A stretch of 64,000 nt of DNA, from assembly GCF_901709675.1 (NCBI RefSeq), contig NC_051107.1, positions 6,388,001-6,452,000 on the forward strand, written 5' to 3'. Position numbers and translations under genes: made by a program. Origin of the DNA: Syngnathus acus. Lineage: Eukaryota > Chordata > Actinopteri > Syngnathiformes > Syngnathidae. This document shows, one piece after another, positions 23,401 to 36,435 of the stretch. Each line of letters opens with the position of its first letter. The stretch's first letter is position 1. The notes beneath the pieces are model-generated. The model was not told the origin of the DNA. It saw nothing but the letters and a program-made list of their open reading frames with translations, and did no database searches.

Positions 23401-26400
23401 CCTGCGAGCTCTTGTGGTGTGAACTTCGGCACGAATACCGATGGCTTTTCTTTGCTTTGGGTTATGTGCAGCACGCCAACCTGGAGGTGCAGGCGCCTTG
23501 CCTGCTGTTTAACAAGGCGACCTAGATGCGTGCGTTTTTTTTTTTTTTTTTTTCCCTTCAAGCCGATCTGGCACGAGGGGACGAGTGGAATGTGTCTGGG
23601 ACCAATCAGTACGCAGAACATCTGGAGCCTCTCACAGGCTCCGTGGGCCGATCCTGTTGAGCAAGTCTGCAAAGAGAAAGCCAACACCTCACTTGATTGC
23701 ACCACTCCACATCGCTCAATAAAATGCCAATAAAATCCTTAAAAGAGCAGCAAGTTGTCACGTAGTTTAAAAAAAAAAAAAAAAGGATAGGAATGTGGGC
23801 CAGATAAGGACTGTCCTTTTTGCTCTGATGGGTGACAGCTTTTCAGCCACATGTGAAATATGCACAATCTGGTGACTAGACGGTGGTGGATGTGGTGTCC
23901 AATCTGAAAATGTGGCTTTTATGATTGGCTGTCAATTTGGTAAAGACTGAGAAATGAAAAGAATGAGAAAATGTGGTTTGAATTTGTGAGTTGCTGGACC
24001 GGTGCAGTAGGAGTCTCTCTCTCCCTCCCTCCCTACTGTACTTTATGTTTTTCTTTTCTGAGGTGAGTCATGCGATGACAATTCGGCATCCAGCAGTTGT
24101 TTTTGCGACAAGATGAGGAAAATGATGCAAGACGGAACACTGGCAACGTTTGTCACACAGGAAGCCAGCGGGCAGCAAGGTCGCCGAGGTCAGAGAACGG
24201 TTCCCTCTCGCTTTGCTTCCACAACGCCGCTTTGACTCGATGCCACGCTAGTTAGCATTGATGTGCTACTAGTCCAGCACTAGGAGAATTTTTCGAATGG
24301 CAACACGTTGGCCCTTAGCACAAAAAAGGGAAGTGTGAGCCTTTGTGTGTTTGCACATCAGTGGCGTGTGTGTGTTTGTCCCTTTATTTGGTTTTCCTGC
24401 AAATGTTCAAAGGTCGTGTTTGCATGTGAGGAAACTTGCCTCATGACCTTCAACCCCCTCGTAGTGTGAGTACGTTTGCCACGCACAACAGTCATCTGTC
24501 ATCTGCGCGTGAATTTTTCAAGGCCGACTGGAGCCAAAAAAAAAAATCTTGCTCCTGCGTGGAGCGTCCTGGTTGTAAACGCAAGTGCGCGTTTGAGGCG
24601 CTTCGCTAACGCTAACGTGATGTCTTCAAGCTGTTTTGGGGGGAGAAAAAAAAAAAAGCTAGGAGCACTTTGGCCTCTTAAGTTGAGCCATGTGTGATGT
24701 CAGCAAGCGGATGGCGCTTTGAGATACTCGCCACATCTTTTGAAGCGCTGCCCAGCTGCCAATAATGTTAAACGCTGGCGCTGAGCTGGAACTCAAACTA
24801 TTCTGTCAACATTCCAAAATGGCCCCCTCCTAAATCGGACAAAAGTAGTGCTATGCTACCGTTTTGCTTACGAGAAGGAACGCGCTTGTTATTTATATTA
24901 GATTTATATTTATAAAATTTATATTATTTATTATAGATTTGGGTGGAATTGACCTTTTTTCTGTTTGTGTGTGTCAGGAAGGGGAGGGGCCGAGTCACTT
25001 GATGTCCCCGGAGCTCATCCCGCCCCAAAAGTGAGCAGGTGAGTGGGATTTCTTTTTCAACAAGTCTCCCCCGCCTCCTTAAATGGTGGTCTTTTCTTCT
25101 GGCGCAGCTTTTTTTTTTTTTTTCCTCTTTTCTTTTCCTTCCCTTTTTTTTCTTGCCTGTCACGTCTCGCCGGGATCACTTTTCACTTTGGCCCACAGAA
25201 GGTTCCCATGGCTGTTTGAACCCAAGAGTTTCACTTCGACAAAGTAGTGCTTTGCCGCCATATTTGTTTGGTTAGTCCAAACATGCACCAGCTCGTGCGT
25301 GGCTCAGCAGCTGACAAGTTGAAAGTTGCCGTGTCAGCAAAAAGCATTTTTTGTGCGTGTTGTTTATTTTGAACGCTTGTCTCATCCCAAGCGAGTGAGT
25401 CAGCCACCACCGCTGTGATCTGTCCCGCCGCCGGCTGCCAACTGGCATTAAAGCGTGTCGGCATGGGCTAATGCGCATTTGTGCGCGTGTGTCATTTGCA
25501 CAACGTTCCCACAAGATGCTCGGCTTTGCGGACCTCCTCCGCGTCGCTTGTCAGCTGCCGTCAACGCAAACGTCGGGGGGGCAGCCCGCCATGCCTCGCT
25601 GTGTTAATTATGTAAATTGCTCATTAAGAAGCCGTATGTCGCCCACATGGAACGCACGCGGGCTGCAGAATGAGGTCAGCGGCAGCAAAGGAAAAGTTTT
25701 GGACTTTGCCAAGTGGTCAGAAAGGCCTCGGATTGCGGGCTTTTTGAAGCGGCGCTCCGAAAGTTGCGTTAGAATTTCTGCACCATGTAAGGTCGGTGCC
25801 TCTAGCGCCACCTTCTGGCCTTGAAAGCCTAGCGATGGCTGCTAGGCTTTGTGAAAAGCAGCCTTTAACTTTCCAAAACAGACAGCGAGTCTCTTGGGAA
25901 GGCGCGGCAAAGTTCTGCGTGCAATAAGCCCCCACCCACCCGGGTCGTGACCTCCCAAAGAGGCTCCCTCAGGAAGTTGTTGACGGCCATCCACGCAGGA
26001 AGTGGACTTCCTCTCCCCGCTGTCATCCCGCAAGCATTTTGTAGAGCCCTTTATTTATTTATTTATTTTTTTCTTGCTTCTTAAAGTTAAAGCACTTTTT
26101 GCGAACGTCTTCTGCGAAATCATCAAAGAATGCAACCATTTTTATTGGAAGTGATAGAAGAGCATAGATGGAAAGCTAAGTTGGCTCCAGTTTGATGGCG
26201 GTGTCGTCAGTGTCGGGCCCTCTTTGTCCCGCGGGCTGGCTCGGCTCTTTGTGCCCGGCCCGCCTGTGCCCCGCTGGCACCATTGTGTCCCCTGTGGGGT
26301 TTTCATTTCACGCGCTCGTCGTTTTCTTCTGACAAATTAGTCCTCGCGTGTTGAAGATTCACTCCTCAAATTTTGCCTGCCGCTGGTCGTTTTTTGACGC

Positions 26401-26420
26401 GTGTCAATTGTTGGATTGTA

Positions 26421-26452
26421 AGTGGCTCTAAGAAAGAACCTTGCGGGACACC
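26421..26452 (+). repeat. 32-bp repeat, copy 1, just before plxnb2 exon 1
   Basis: A 32-bp sequence starting AGTGGCTCTAAGAAAGAACC and ending GGGACACC. It recurs 2.5 kb downstream at 28,943-28,974 with one mismatch. Probably a fragment of a dispersed element. Confidence 0.8.
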
Positions 26453-26498
26453 CCAAGTTCAATCAGATCTCTTGTCTGTTTATCTTTGAGCAGCTGCG

Positions 26499-29400
26499 AT
26501 GGCGCGCCGCTGGGCGTGGCCGTTCCTGGTCACCGCGGCGAGCGTGCTCCTCTACGTCTCCTGCGCCAAGAACCCTGAGTTCCACTCCGACACGCTCATC
26601 AACAACGTGGTCCAAGACCCCCGCACGGGGCGGCTGTACGCGGGCGCCGTCAACGCCCTCTACCAGCTGTCGGCCGACCTTCTGGCGGAAGCCCGCGTGG
26701 AGACGGGACCCCGGCGGGACAACCGGCAGTGCACGCCGCCCGTGACGGACACCTGCGAGGACGCGGTCGAGACGGACAACCACAACAAGCTTCTCCTGGT
26801 GCACGGCGCCGAGGACAGGCTGGTGGTGTGCGGCAGCGTCTTCAGGGGCATCTGCTCGCTGCGCAACCTCAGCAACGTGGAGCACGTCATCTACTTCAGC
26901 GACAACAAAGGCGAGAAGTCGTACGTGGTGAGCACCGAGGAAAGCGTCTCGGTGGTGGGCGTCATGTCCTACTTCACCAAGGAGAGAGACAACTTCACCG
27001 TCTTCCTGGTGAGGAGCCGCTCCAGTCAAATTCTTTGGCAACCGCCCACCTGAATGCTCCTCCCGCCCCGACGCTAGGTCGCTAAAGGCTACGGCAGCCA
27101 CGACAGCACCAAGCTGATCTCCACGCGCATCCTGCGGGACTACGGCGAGTGGAACATCTTCGAGAACATCATCGACGCCTCGGCCGTGCAGGCCAACTCC
27201 TTTGTGCTGCGCTACCTGCACAACTTTCGCTTCGCCTTTAAGGACGGCCCTTTTGTCTACTTCCTGTTCTCGCGCACGCTGGGCGTGCAGGACACCAAGA
27301 ACTTCACCTTCATCTCGCGCATGTGCCAGGACGACCAGAGTTACTACTCGTACACGGAGCTGCAGCTCAACTGCAGCGCCGACAACCACTTCAATAAAGT
27401 TCAGGTATTTGGCTCCTTTTGAAAGAGCCACTTCCGCTACGACGTCATCTTAACGGTGAATCTGCCGCAGGCCGCCTACGTGACGACACCGGGCGAGGTT
27501 CTGGCTCAGAATCTGACGCGGTCGGGCAAGTACGGGCACATCCTGGCTTCCGACAAGGTTCTCTTTGTCACCTTCACTTCCGACGAAGACCCGAGCATCT
27601 CGGCCATGTGTAGGTCTCCTTTCCCGATCGCTAGCGCCGGCAACTTGAGTGTTGTGCTCCTTGCTGTGTTTGCCAGGCATGTACCCTCTGCGCGCCATCA
27701 ACACCAGGCTGCTGGAGATCATCAGCGCCTGCTACAGCGACGGCGGCCTCATCCACGACAGTCCGGCCGTCTACTCGCCGTACTCCACCAAGTCGGGCGG
27801 TCTGTGCAGCAGCAACAATCAGGTAAGCCTTCGGAGAGTTAGCGCTTTGACACGTTGTCATTTTTTCTTTTTTTGCTTTTGCCGACCTCAGCACAATAGG
27901 GGGGCCAAGTTCAAGTGCGGCGCCGAGTTCCTGCCGTCGCCGCTGGCCGGCAAAGCCGACGTGGCCCTGGTGGCCGAGCCCTCCCTGATCCGCAAGGGCG
28001 TCATGACCGCCGTGGCCGTTTCCGTGGAGATGGGCCACGCCGTGGCCTTCCTGGGCACGGCCAACGGAGAAGTACGTCGCGCTCAATTTGTCTTTTGTTC
28101 AACAAAAAAAAAACCTTTTCCGTTTTGTTTTCCAGGTGCTCAAGTTGCATCTGTCGGCCCACCCGGAGCTTTACGGGCGGGCGTCCAACGAAGTGACGGG
28201 CGACAAAGTCAACAAGGACCTGCTGCTGGATTCTCAGCTGCAGCACTTGTACATCGCCAGCGGGAAGAAGGTGCTCTCCGCATTTCACACCTCTGTCGCC
28301 GCTGACAACCAACGTTGCTCTTTATCGCTGGGTCATGAACTTAGATGTCCAAGGTTCCCGTGCAATCGTGCCACCTGAAGACGGACTGCCAGTCCTGCAT
28401 GTCCCTCAAGGATCCCTACTGCGGCTGGTGTGTTTTGGAGGGAAGGTAGGCCAAAGCGCTTTAGCTTAGCGCCTCAGCTTAGCGCTTTAGCTTTGCACCG
28501 CACTCGTCCGTCGCAGGTGCACCAGGCAGCAGGAGTGCGGCAGGTCGTCGGTGGAGAACACGTGGCTGTGGTCGCCCAATCAGCAGTGCGTGGAGATTCG
28601 GGCCTTCGACCCGCCGAGCCTCAGCTGCCACAAGACGCAGCAGGTGCGGCCGTATTTTGACGGGGTGGCGGCGGCGCCCAAAGCCACCAAGCGACCGTGG
28701 TTTGCTTGTCCTTCCCCAGGTGGACATCAGCGTTCCGGCGCTGCCGCGGCTCCGGCAGTCGGACGGGCTGCGCTGCCTCTTCAACGGGTCCCTCAGCGGC
28801 GGCGTGGTGATGGGCAGCCCGGCCGTCGTCATCTGTTCCCTGCCGGACCCCGCGGACATCCCGCCCACGCCCGAGCATCAAGGTAAGCAGGACGTCATTT
28901 CTCAGAACTCGGAACGACTTTGACCCGCTTTGTGAGTTTGAAAGTGGCTCTAAGAAAGAACCTTGAGGGACACCGGCAGATGTTCGCTTATGCCACGCAT
29001 TTGCCCGTGTGTTCAGACTACGTGTCGATCCCCGTGCAAATTGTGGTGAACGACAAGATCGTGGTGACGTCGGGACGATATCGCTTCTACAACTGTTCGG
29101 CGACGGTCCGGAAGAATCCCAACACGCCGTGAGCCCACTCGCAAACGCAGACACCCGTATGGCGTCGTTTGTGGTTGGACGCGTCCGTGCCTTTCAGGTG
29201 CATCTCCTGCGTGACCAGCGAGTGGGGCTGCCAGTGGAACGCTCGAGAGCACCGATGCAGCGACACGGACGGCGCGGCGGACGCCGGCCACATCATCAAA
29301 CCTCAACAGGTTGGACCTTCCTTCCTTCCTTCCTTCCTTCCTTCCTTCCTTCCTTCGCAACGGCGTACGAGCGAATTTGACCTTGTTGTCTTTGCGCCGG

Positions 29401-32400
29401 TCCAAGCCGGAGCGCTGTCCTCAGTTCGAGTCTCCGGAGCCGCTGCTGATCCCCGTGGGCTTCGAGGTCCCCATCAGCTTCCGGGGAAGCAACCTCGACA
29501 TCTACTCGGTGAGGACGCGGCTCATTTGACCGAAATGCGTCGAGCTTTGCCGAAGATTAAAAATGGATGTCGCCGTCAGGGCCGCAAATTCGTGATGGGC
29601 ACGGAGCTGATGAAGGAAACGGAGGAGGAGGTGATGCAGGAGCCCGGCTCCAACTTTCGATTTCGAGGATATGAGGTAACCACCTCCCGAAGTTCTTCTG
29701 CTTTTATTTGATCTTGGACTCTGTTGACATTCATATTTCCAGTCTATTTACTTTTCATCCGGCACCGCAATGCTTAGAATAACTAATAGGCTTGAAAAAT
29801 GAAAAGTGATGCGACAGCGCCCCCTGCGGGCTGACACGACTTTAAGCTCTTTTCTTCACCGTCCGCCCCGCTAAGCGTGCAAACGGACGTTTGACTTTTT
29901 TTTTTTGGGTTTGCTGTTATTCCGCTTTGACGGATGAGCCGACCTTTGCGAGAAAATGCCGAGTCATCGATCGTCCGCTCCCAAATCTCTGTGATGGATT
30001 GCATTTCTGATTGTGTGTGTGTGTGTGCATGCGTGGGCAGTTTTCCTACAGCGAACGGCAGGAGGTGAACGTTTCCTTCCATGTCATCGAACGGGACACC
30101 AAGCGCAAGATTGACAGCACGCTCACAGGTGAGGGAGGGGGGGAGGTCGGCGGGAAGGAAAATGTCGCCACCGCCGCCTTCAACGTGTCTTGGTGTGTTT
30201 GACAGTGACGGTGTACAACTGCTCGGTGTCCCGAGCCGACTGCAGCCTGTGCAAGCACGCCGACGCCAAGTACCATTGCGTGTGGTGCGCCGCCTCACGG
30301 GCCTGCGTCTACCGCCACTTGTGCCCGGCGCCACCGCCCGCCTTATGCCCCGCCCCTCAGATTACCGACGTAAGGCGACGCCTTCGCTTCTCCCCCCCTT
30401 CCCTGTGCGCTTTGACGGTTGCGCTTTTCAGATCGTCCCTCGCTTCGGGCCGCTGAACGGCAGCATCTCGGTGACCATCAGAGGTTCCAACATGGGCATC
30501 AAGCAGGCTGACGTCAAGCGCATCAGCGTGGCCGGCGTGGAGTGTCGCCACCTGCAAGACAAATATTCCGTCTCCACCAGGTATTGATGGACAGAAAAAG
30601 TCCTCACCCCCCTGTTCAAGCGCTACATCTTAGCATCTTCGCTTTCGCCGTCAGCGTGGTGTGCGAGATCGGGCCGGCCAAGCGCCCGCCGCCGTCCGAC
30701 CTGCCGGTGGAGTCGAGCAACAGCGGCGTGGTGGAGGTGGAGGTGGACGGAGGGCGCACGGGAAGGTCTCAGGTGCTCTTCACCTATCGGGTGAGTCCAC
30801 CGGATGGCCGTCTCGTTGTCCAGGCAGAGTGGAAAGCCGGTGTCCCTTTTGTTCAGGACCCCAAGCCGGACGCGGTGCATCCCGCCAAAGGCCCGGCGGC
30901 CGGCGGCACCGTCATCACCATCGGCGGGCGAGACCTGGACACGGCCTCCCAAGATGATGTCACCGTCTCGGTGGGCGGAGTCCCGTGTCGAGTGTGAGCG
31001 CCCGTTGACAAAGAACGTTTGCTTGGACGTGAAAGCGGCAGGCAAAATCCACCTTTGCTTCCCCGTCAGTCTGTCCTTCGGCGACATCATCACGTGTAAG
31101 ACGGGAAAATACCGCGGGCCCAAGGTTCCGTCCGACCCGCTGGCGGTGAAGGTGAACTACGGGCGCAACACCAGCAAGGAGGTGGCGGCGGCCTTCCAGT
31201 ACGCCGACAACCCCAAGATCGCCGACTACTCGCCCAAGTCCAGCTTTGTGTGGTGAGCGCCTGGGACGCCGTCCGGCTTTGTGGTCTTTGGCGCTTTGCG
31301 TGAGCTTTTGTCGCTGGCTCAGCGGCGGGCGGCGCATCGTCGTGAGGGGAAGCGGCTTCCATCTGATCCAGAGGGCCACGTTGAAGGTGGCGCCCGTCGC
31401 CGATGACTTCTCGCAGGACACCGCCACCGTCGAGGTAACCCCACGTCCGGCGTCCCTCCCTCCATCTCGCCGTGGGTGCCTGAAGCGTTTGTCTCCAGTT
31501 TGCGCAGGAGTCGCTGAGCAAGAACGACAGCGTGCTGGAGTTCCTGTCGCCGGCGGTGATCTGGAGCGACAGCCGCTCGCTGCGCGCCGTCCTGCTGCTG
31601 GACAACGCCGAGGAGGAGCTCAAGGCCTTCAGCTACCACCCCGACCCCACCTTCAACGAGCTCCCCAAGACCGTCCTCACCGAGACCAGCGTCATCATCG
31701 TCACCGTGAGTCAGCGCCTTTGCGGTCCGCGCTCGTCCTCCTTTGCCGTCCGCGCTCGTCATCGGCTCCTTCTGCCGAGCGCAGGGTCGAGGCTTCGCCA
31801 AGGCCATGACGGCGCTGGAGGCGCAGGCCTTTGTCGGGGACGCTTTCTGCAACGTCAGCATCCTTCAGGTAAGGAGCCCATTTGCGCCATCTGGACTTGC
31901 GATGAGGCGTCACGCCCCCTTGTGGACGGTGACAGGACGACAAGTTGATCCTGGACGCGCCGTCGTCCCAGCCCCGCGCTCGATCTAAACGCCAACGGCG
32001 AGATGCTGCCAACGACCCTCTGGAGCTGGTGGTAAGCACTCGCTCGCCATGCGTGACCCTTTGGACGTGCTGCCCGCGTGACACCTCCTCGCCCAGGTGA
32101 AGTTCGGTCACGGTGAGTGGGTGGTGGGCTCAGTCTACTACCCGTGGAAGGATGACATCCCCCTGGCCATCATCATCCCCGCCGTCGTGGTGCCCATGCT
32201 GCTCTTCATCGCCGTGTCCGTCTACTGCTACAGGTGAGGGCGCCGCACCTCGCTGCCGCCGCCGCCACCGCCTCACTTCCTCTCACCGCAGGAGGAAGAG
32301 TCAGCAGGCCGAGCGCGAGTACGAGAAGGTCAAGCATCAGCTGGAGAATTTGGAGGAGAGCGTGAGAGATCGCTGCAAAAAGGAGTTCACAGGTAGGCTC

Positions 32401-35185
32401 CAAACACGTGACCTTGAGAAGATGGAGAAAATGACCTTGTGGCCTTTCAGACCTGATGATGGAGATGGAGGACCAGACCAGCGAGCTGAGCGAGGCGCGC
32501 ATCCCCTTCCTGGACTACAAGACGTACACGGACCGCAACCTCTTCCTGCCCTCCAAGGACGGCGCCGCCTCGGTGCTGGCGGGACGCGTGCGCTTCCCGG
32601 AGTCCCGCAGGGCCATCGTCACGCAGGCTCTCAACCAGTTCTCCAACCTGCTCAACAGCAAGCCCTTCCTCATCAACGTCAGTCACGCTTCCCGTTTGCC
32701 TGCGGAGCAGCTTTGGAGCGGCTTTTCTTTCTCTTCCGTAGTTCATCCACACGCTGGAGAGCCAGCCGGACTTCAACGCGCGCGCCCGCGGCGATTTTGC
32801 CTCCCTCCTGACGGTGGCGCTGCACGGCAAGCTGGTCTACTACACCGACATCACCAGGACGCTCCTCCTGGAGCTCATCGACGAGCACGTGAACAATAAG
32901 AACCCCAAGCTCATGCTCAGGAGGTCGGAGACGGTGGTGGAGAGGATGTTGTGCAACTGGATGTCCGTCTGTCTCTACCAGTTCCTCAGGGTGAAGCGCG
33001 CACGCACGCACGCACGCACAATTTGTGTTAGCATAGCCACTTGATGGCGCCATTTTGGCGTGTTGCAGGATAGTGCCGGTGAGCCACTTTACAAGCTGTT
33101 GAAGGCGCTCAAGCACCAGGTGGAGAAAGGACCTGTGGACGCCAAGGTCAAGAAGGCCAAATACACGCTCAACGACACGGGGCTGCTGGGAGACGACGTG
33201 GAGTATTCCGTGCTGGTCAGTCAGACCTTTCCACACAAATTGGAAAACAAAAGAGGACAAAACATTGGCCGTTAGCTTAAGGCTAACATATCAAGCAAAA
33301 CCCCATAGGCAAGCTAATGGAAGTTAGCGTCACCTTTGTTTGGTTTTAGACCCTGCAGGTGCTGGTGCACGGCGAAGGTCCAGATGTGACGCCGGTGAAG
33401 GTTCTGAACTGTGACACCATTTCTCAGGTGGTCCATTCGAACTTCTCCTTCATTTGATTGGCTCCTTACTTTTCATTGACTGACGGACCGACGTTTGCTC
33501 CACTGCACAGGTGAAGGAGAAGATCATCGATCAAGTGTACAGGAATCTTCCGTACTCGCAGAGGCCAAAAGTGGAGAGCGTGGCGCTCGGTAATCATATT
33601 GATTGATTGGTTGATTGCCGAGCAGCGTTTTTGATCGATTGGATCGTTACGGTCCAGAGTGGCGTCCCGGCTCCACGGGTCAGATTCTGTCCGACCTTGA
33701 CCTGACGTCGCAGAAGGAAGGACGCTGGAAGAGACTCAACACTCTGGCTCACTACAACGTAAGAATATTGGTGATGAGGTCATCACGCGACCCGAGCGAT
33801 GACATCACGTGTGTGCTCCCGGCAGGTTCGGGACAACGCCACGCTGGTTCTGTCCAAGGTTTTGCACACGCAGTCCTTCCACCAGCACCCGGACAACTTT
33901 GAAGAGCGTAAGCATGCGCCTGCGCTAGGCTGGCGCGTCCCAACGGGAGTGGCTAACCGTGCGGCGGCGGCAGGGAACGCCCTGCTGGAGGACGACAACA
34001 CCTTCCACCTGGTGCGGGCGGCCGACGAGCTGGACGAGGTCAAGTCCAAGCGAGGCAGCATGAAGGACAAGTCCATGACCAAAGCCATCACGGAGATTTA
34101 CCTGACCCGCCTGCTCTCCGTCAAGGTGCGGAACCCGAGCCAACGGTTGCTCTCGCTGGCTCGCTCGGCGCCTAACGCTGGACTGCGCCGGCCGCGCCTC
34201 CGCAGGGCACGTTGCAGCAGTTTGTGGACGACTTCTTCCGCAGCGTTCTGTGCTCCAGCGCCGCCGTCCCACCTCCCGTCAAGTACTTCTTTGACTTCCT
34301 GGACGAGCAGGCGCTGCGGCACGACAACGTGGACGAGGAGACGCTGCACATCTGGAAGACCAACAGGTGGCGCCGCCGGCTCACCCCTCGCGACAAACCC
34401 GAGGAGGGCCGGCCGGCTTTAACCCTGAGCTCGTCCTCAGCCTGCCGCTGCGCTTTTGGGTGAACATCCTGCGCAACCCCCACTTCGTCTTTGACGTGCA
34501 CGTGAACGAGGTGGTGGACGCCTCGCTGCACGTCATCGCCCAGACCTTCATGGACGCCTGCACCAAGACCGAGCACAAACTCAGCCGGGTACGCCTCGCT
34601 GCAAAGCTCCATCTTTGCAGCTTGCCGACATCTGCTTGCGTTTGGCCCTCTAGGAGTCGCCGAGCAACAAGCTGCTCTACGCCAAGGAGATCTCCACCTA
34701 CAAGAAGATGGTGGACGAGTGAGTCGCACGCTTACACAAAAAGAGCTCTCACTCACACACAGTGATGTTCCACATTTGTCTTGGGCAGTTACTACAAAGG
34801 AATCCAGCAGATGGTTCCCGTCAGCGACCAGGACATGAACACATACCTTGCTGAGGTGTCCAGGGTACGTACGAGCGTCTGCGCCTGCGCCTGCTGATGT
34901 GACAGTGCGCGCACGTGTGTGTGTGTGTGCAGCAACACACGGACGAGCTGAACACGCAGCTGGCCTTGCATCAACTGTACCAGTACGCCAGCAAATACTA
35001 CGACGCGGTGAGAACGTAGCTCGGCCTCGGCTCACGCCGGCGTCGGAGAAGCTTTGACGCCTTTCCCGTTTCTCTGGCAGATCATTCGGTCCCTGGACGA
35101 AGACCCGGCCGCCCAGAACCGCCAGCTGACGCTACGACTGCAGCAGATCGCCGCCGCCCTGGAGAACAAAGTGACGGATCTTTGA
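26499..35185 (+). CDS. plxnb2: plexin-B2, semaphorin receptor
   Basis: A single-pass receptor for class 4 semaphorins that signals through Rap/R-Ras GAP activity and RhoGEFs. Exon 1 (26,499-27,008) encodes a signal peptide ([20 protein letters not shown]) and the start of the SEMA domain, which continues to about 28,440 with KDPYCGWC opening the first PSI domain. Further PSI repeats ([28 protein letters not shown]) and four IPT/TIG domains follow to about 31.7 kb. A basic furin-type site (RSKRQRRD, about 31,990) precedes the membrane helix ([18 protein letters not shown], about 32,180). The intracellular part has the coiled segment after [14 protein letters not shown], the GAP arginine block [14 protein letters not shown], the Rho-binding domain, and a second GAP half. 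The last residues NKVTDL form the PDZ ligand of B plexins. The words [13 protein letters not shown] and [15 protein letters not shown] favour B2 over B1 or B3. All exons seen are in frame. Confidence 0.95.
28943..28974 (+). repeat. 32-bp repeat, copy 2, in a plxnb2 intron
   Basis: Same orientation as copy 1, with a single C-to-A difference. It sits in the intron before the exon beginning [11 protein letters not shown]. Because the match begins and ends abruptly, it looks like inserted or copied sequence rather than conserved splicing signal. Confidence 0.8.
29317..29356. repeat. (CTTC)n microsatellite in a plxnb2 intron
   Basis: About ten tandem CTTC units in a short plxnb2 intron. Confidence 0.95.
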
Positions 35186-36430
35186 AAAGTCAGAAGGAAA
35201 AATCATGAAGAAGCCACTGAGGTATTTTGGACCCATCGGAACTCAGCGCTGGCCCATGTTAGTTTTGATCCTGCGTGTGAGGCGCCTGCCTTCCCAATAA
35301 GTCACAGCAAATTGTGGACCTTCACAAAGCAAGTGTGACGATGCCTCGGACTGGAAAACGGAGAAACCAAAACACGCTGTGTTGAATCAAGACTGAATCG
35401 TGATCTTTTTTCACGTGCACTTTTGTTTCTTTTATATGAATCGACTCTGTGGTACTTTTTTTTTGGTGTTATATCTTTGAAATGTGACACTTTGAAGGTT
35501 TTCTTGGTCGGTTCTGATATTCAGACGCATTTAGGAGCTCTTGACACGCATTTCTTCGATTTCTTTAGGGCTGGTCGAAGCAATCTAAGTTACACGTAGC
35601 CTCCTCAGACTTGCAAACACGCATTTTGTGGCCATAAAATGTCTTTTTTTAATTCCCTATGACATATTCTGCAGCCTCATGGACTTCACTGAGGTGAGTG
35701 GAACATTGTTGTTTTTTGCCACCATGGAGTGCCTTCAAGTGGAGCTAGCGACTTGCTCTCGAATGTCTTTGTGACCCGTTTGTGTACGTCGACTCATTTT
35801 GAGGCTGTGAATGTAAAAGAAGAAAGCGGTACGGACGTGTCTGGGTGAAGAGCACGCTCGCAGACATGATGGATGGATGGATGGATGGATATTAGGTTGT
35901 AGATGGAACCCGTGCACAAAATCCAGATGACTTGTATTTTCATGGGCAACTTCACTTTGTAATGAAGGTGCGCTCCGTTTGTTAGACTTTTTTTTGTGAC
36001 CACAAAACTGTATTTTCTGGCCACAATTTGTTCATTAGCGCAAGTGGAGTCTTTTGAGTGCAATGGCCACAATTTGCATTTCTTGTCAGGGGATCCATCC
36101 ACTTTGCTCCCTGATGATATGTTTAGGGAACAAAAGTGTTTGGATGGGCCAAATGGCCACAAGATGCTCTTCCACTTGTAGGCTCCAAATCTCCAATGAA
36201 ATAAAAATGTTGACTATTCAACGACAATTAATTAAAAGGAGTCCAAAAATTGTAACAGACTTAAGATAGAGTTCTTGATTTTTTTAACTTTATTATTGTA
36301 GTTTATTTGTATTCACAGCAAGTGACAACAATTATATTGAACTTGTGCAAGTCTGCAAGGAAGAATGGGCAACTATGACCCAAGTGAAAAAAAAAAATAT
36401 ATATATTAGCCTACACTTGCATCATATCGA
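35186..36430 (+). other. plxnb2 3' UTR and flank
   Basis: No coding exon follows the plxnb2 stop. A CAATAAG near 35,296 and an AATAAA near 36,200 are the candidate poly(A) signals on the plus strand. A short GGAT run lies near 35,868-35,890. The sequence becomes strongly AT-rich toward the repeat array. Confidence 0.45.
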
Positions 36431-36435
36431 TAATT

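Noticed and set aside
25471-25824. 117-residue frame with MPRCVNYVNC (THAP-like start)
   Set aside because: Only the first few residues resemble a THAP motif; the rest does not, and it lies in the presumed plxnb2 first intron.
26463-27431. 322-residue minus-strand frame opposite plxnb2 exons 1-2
   Set aside because: Antisense shadow of GC-rich coding sequence; it crosses the exon boundaries of plxnb2.
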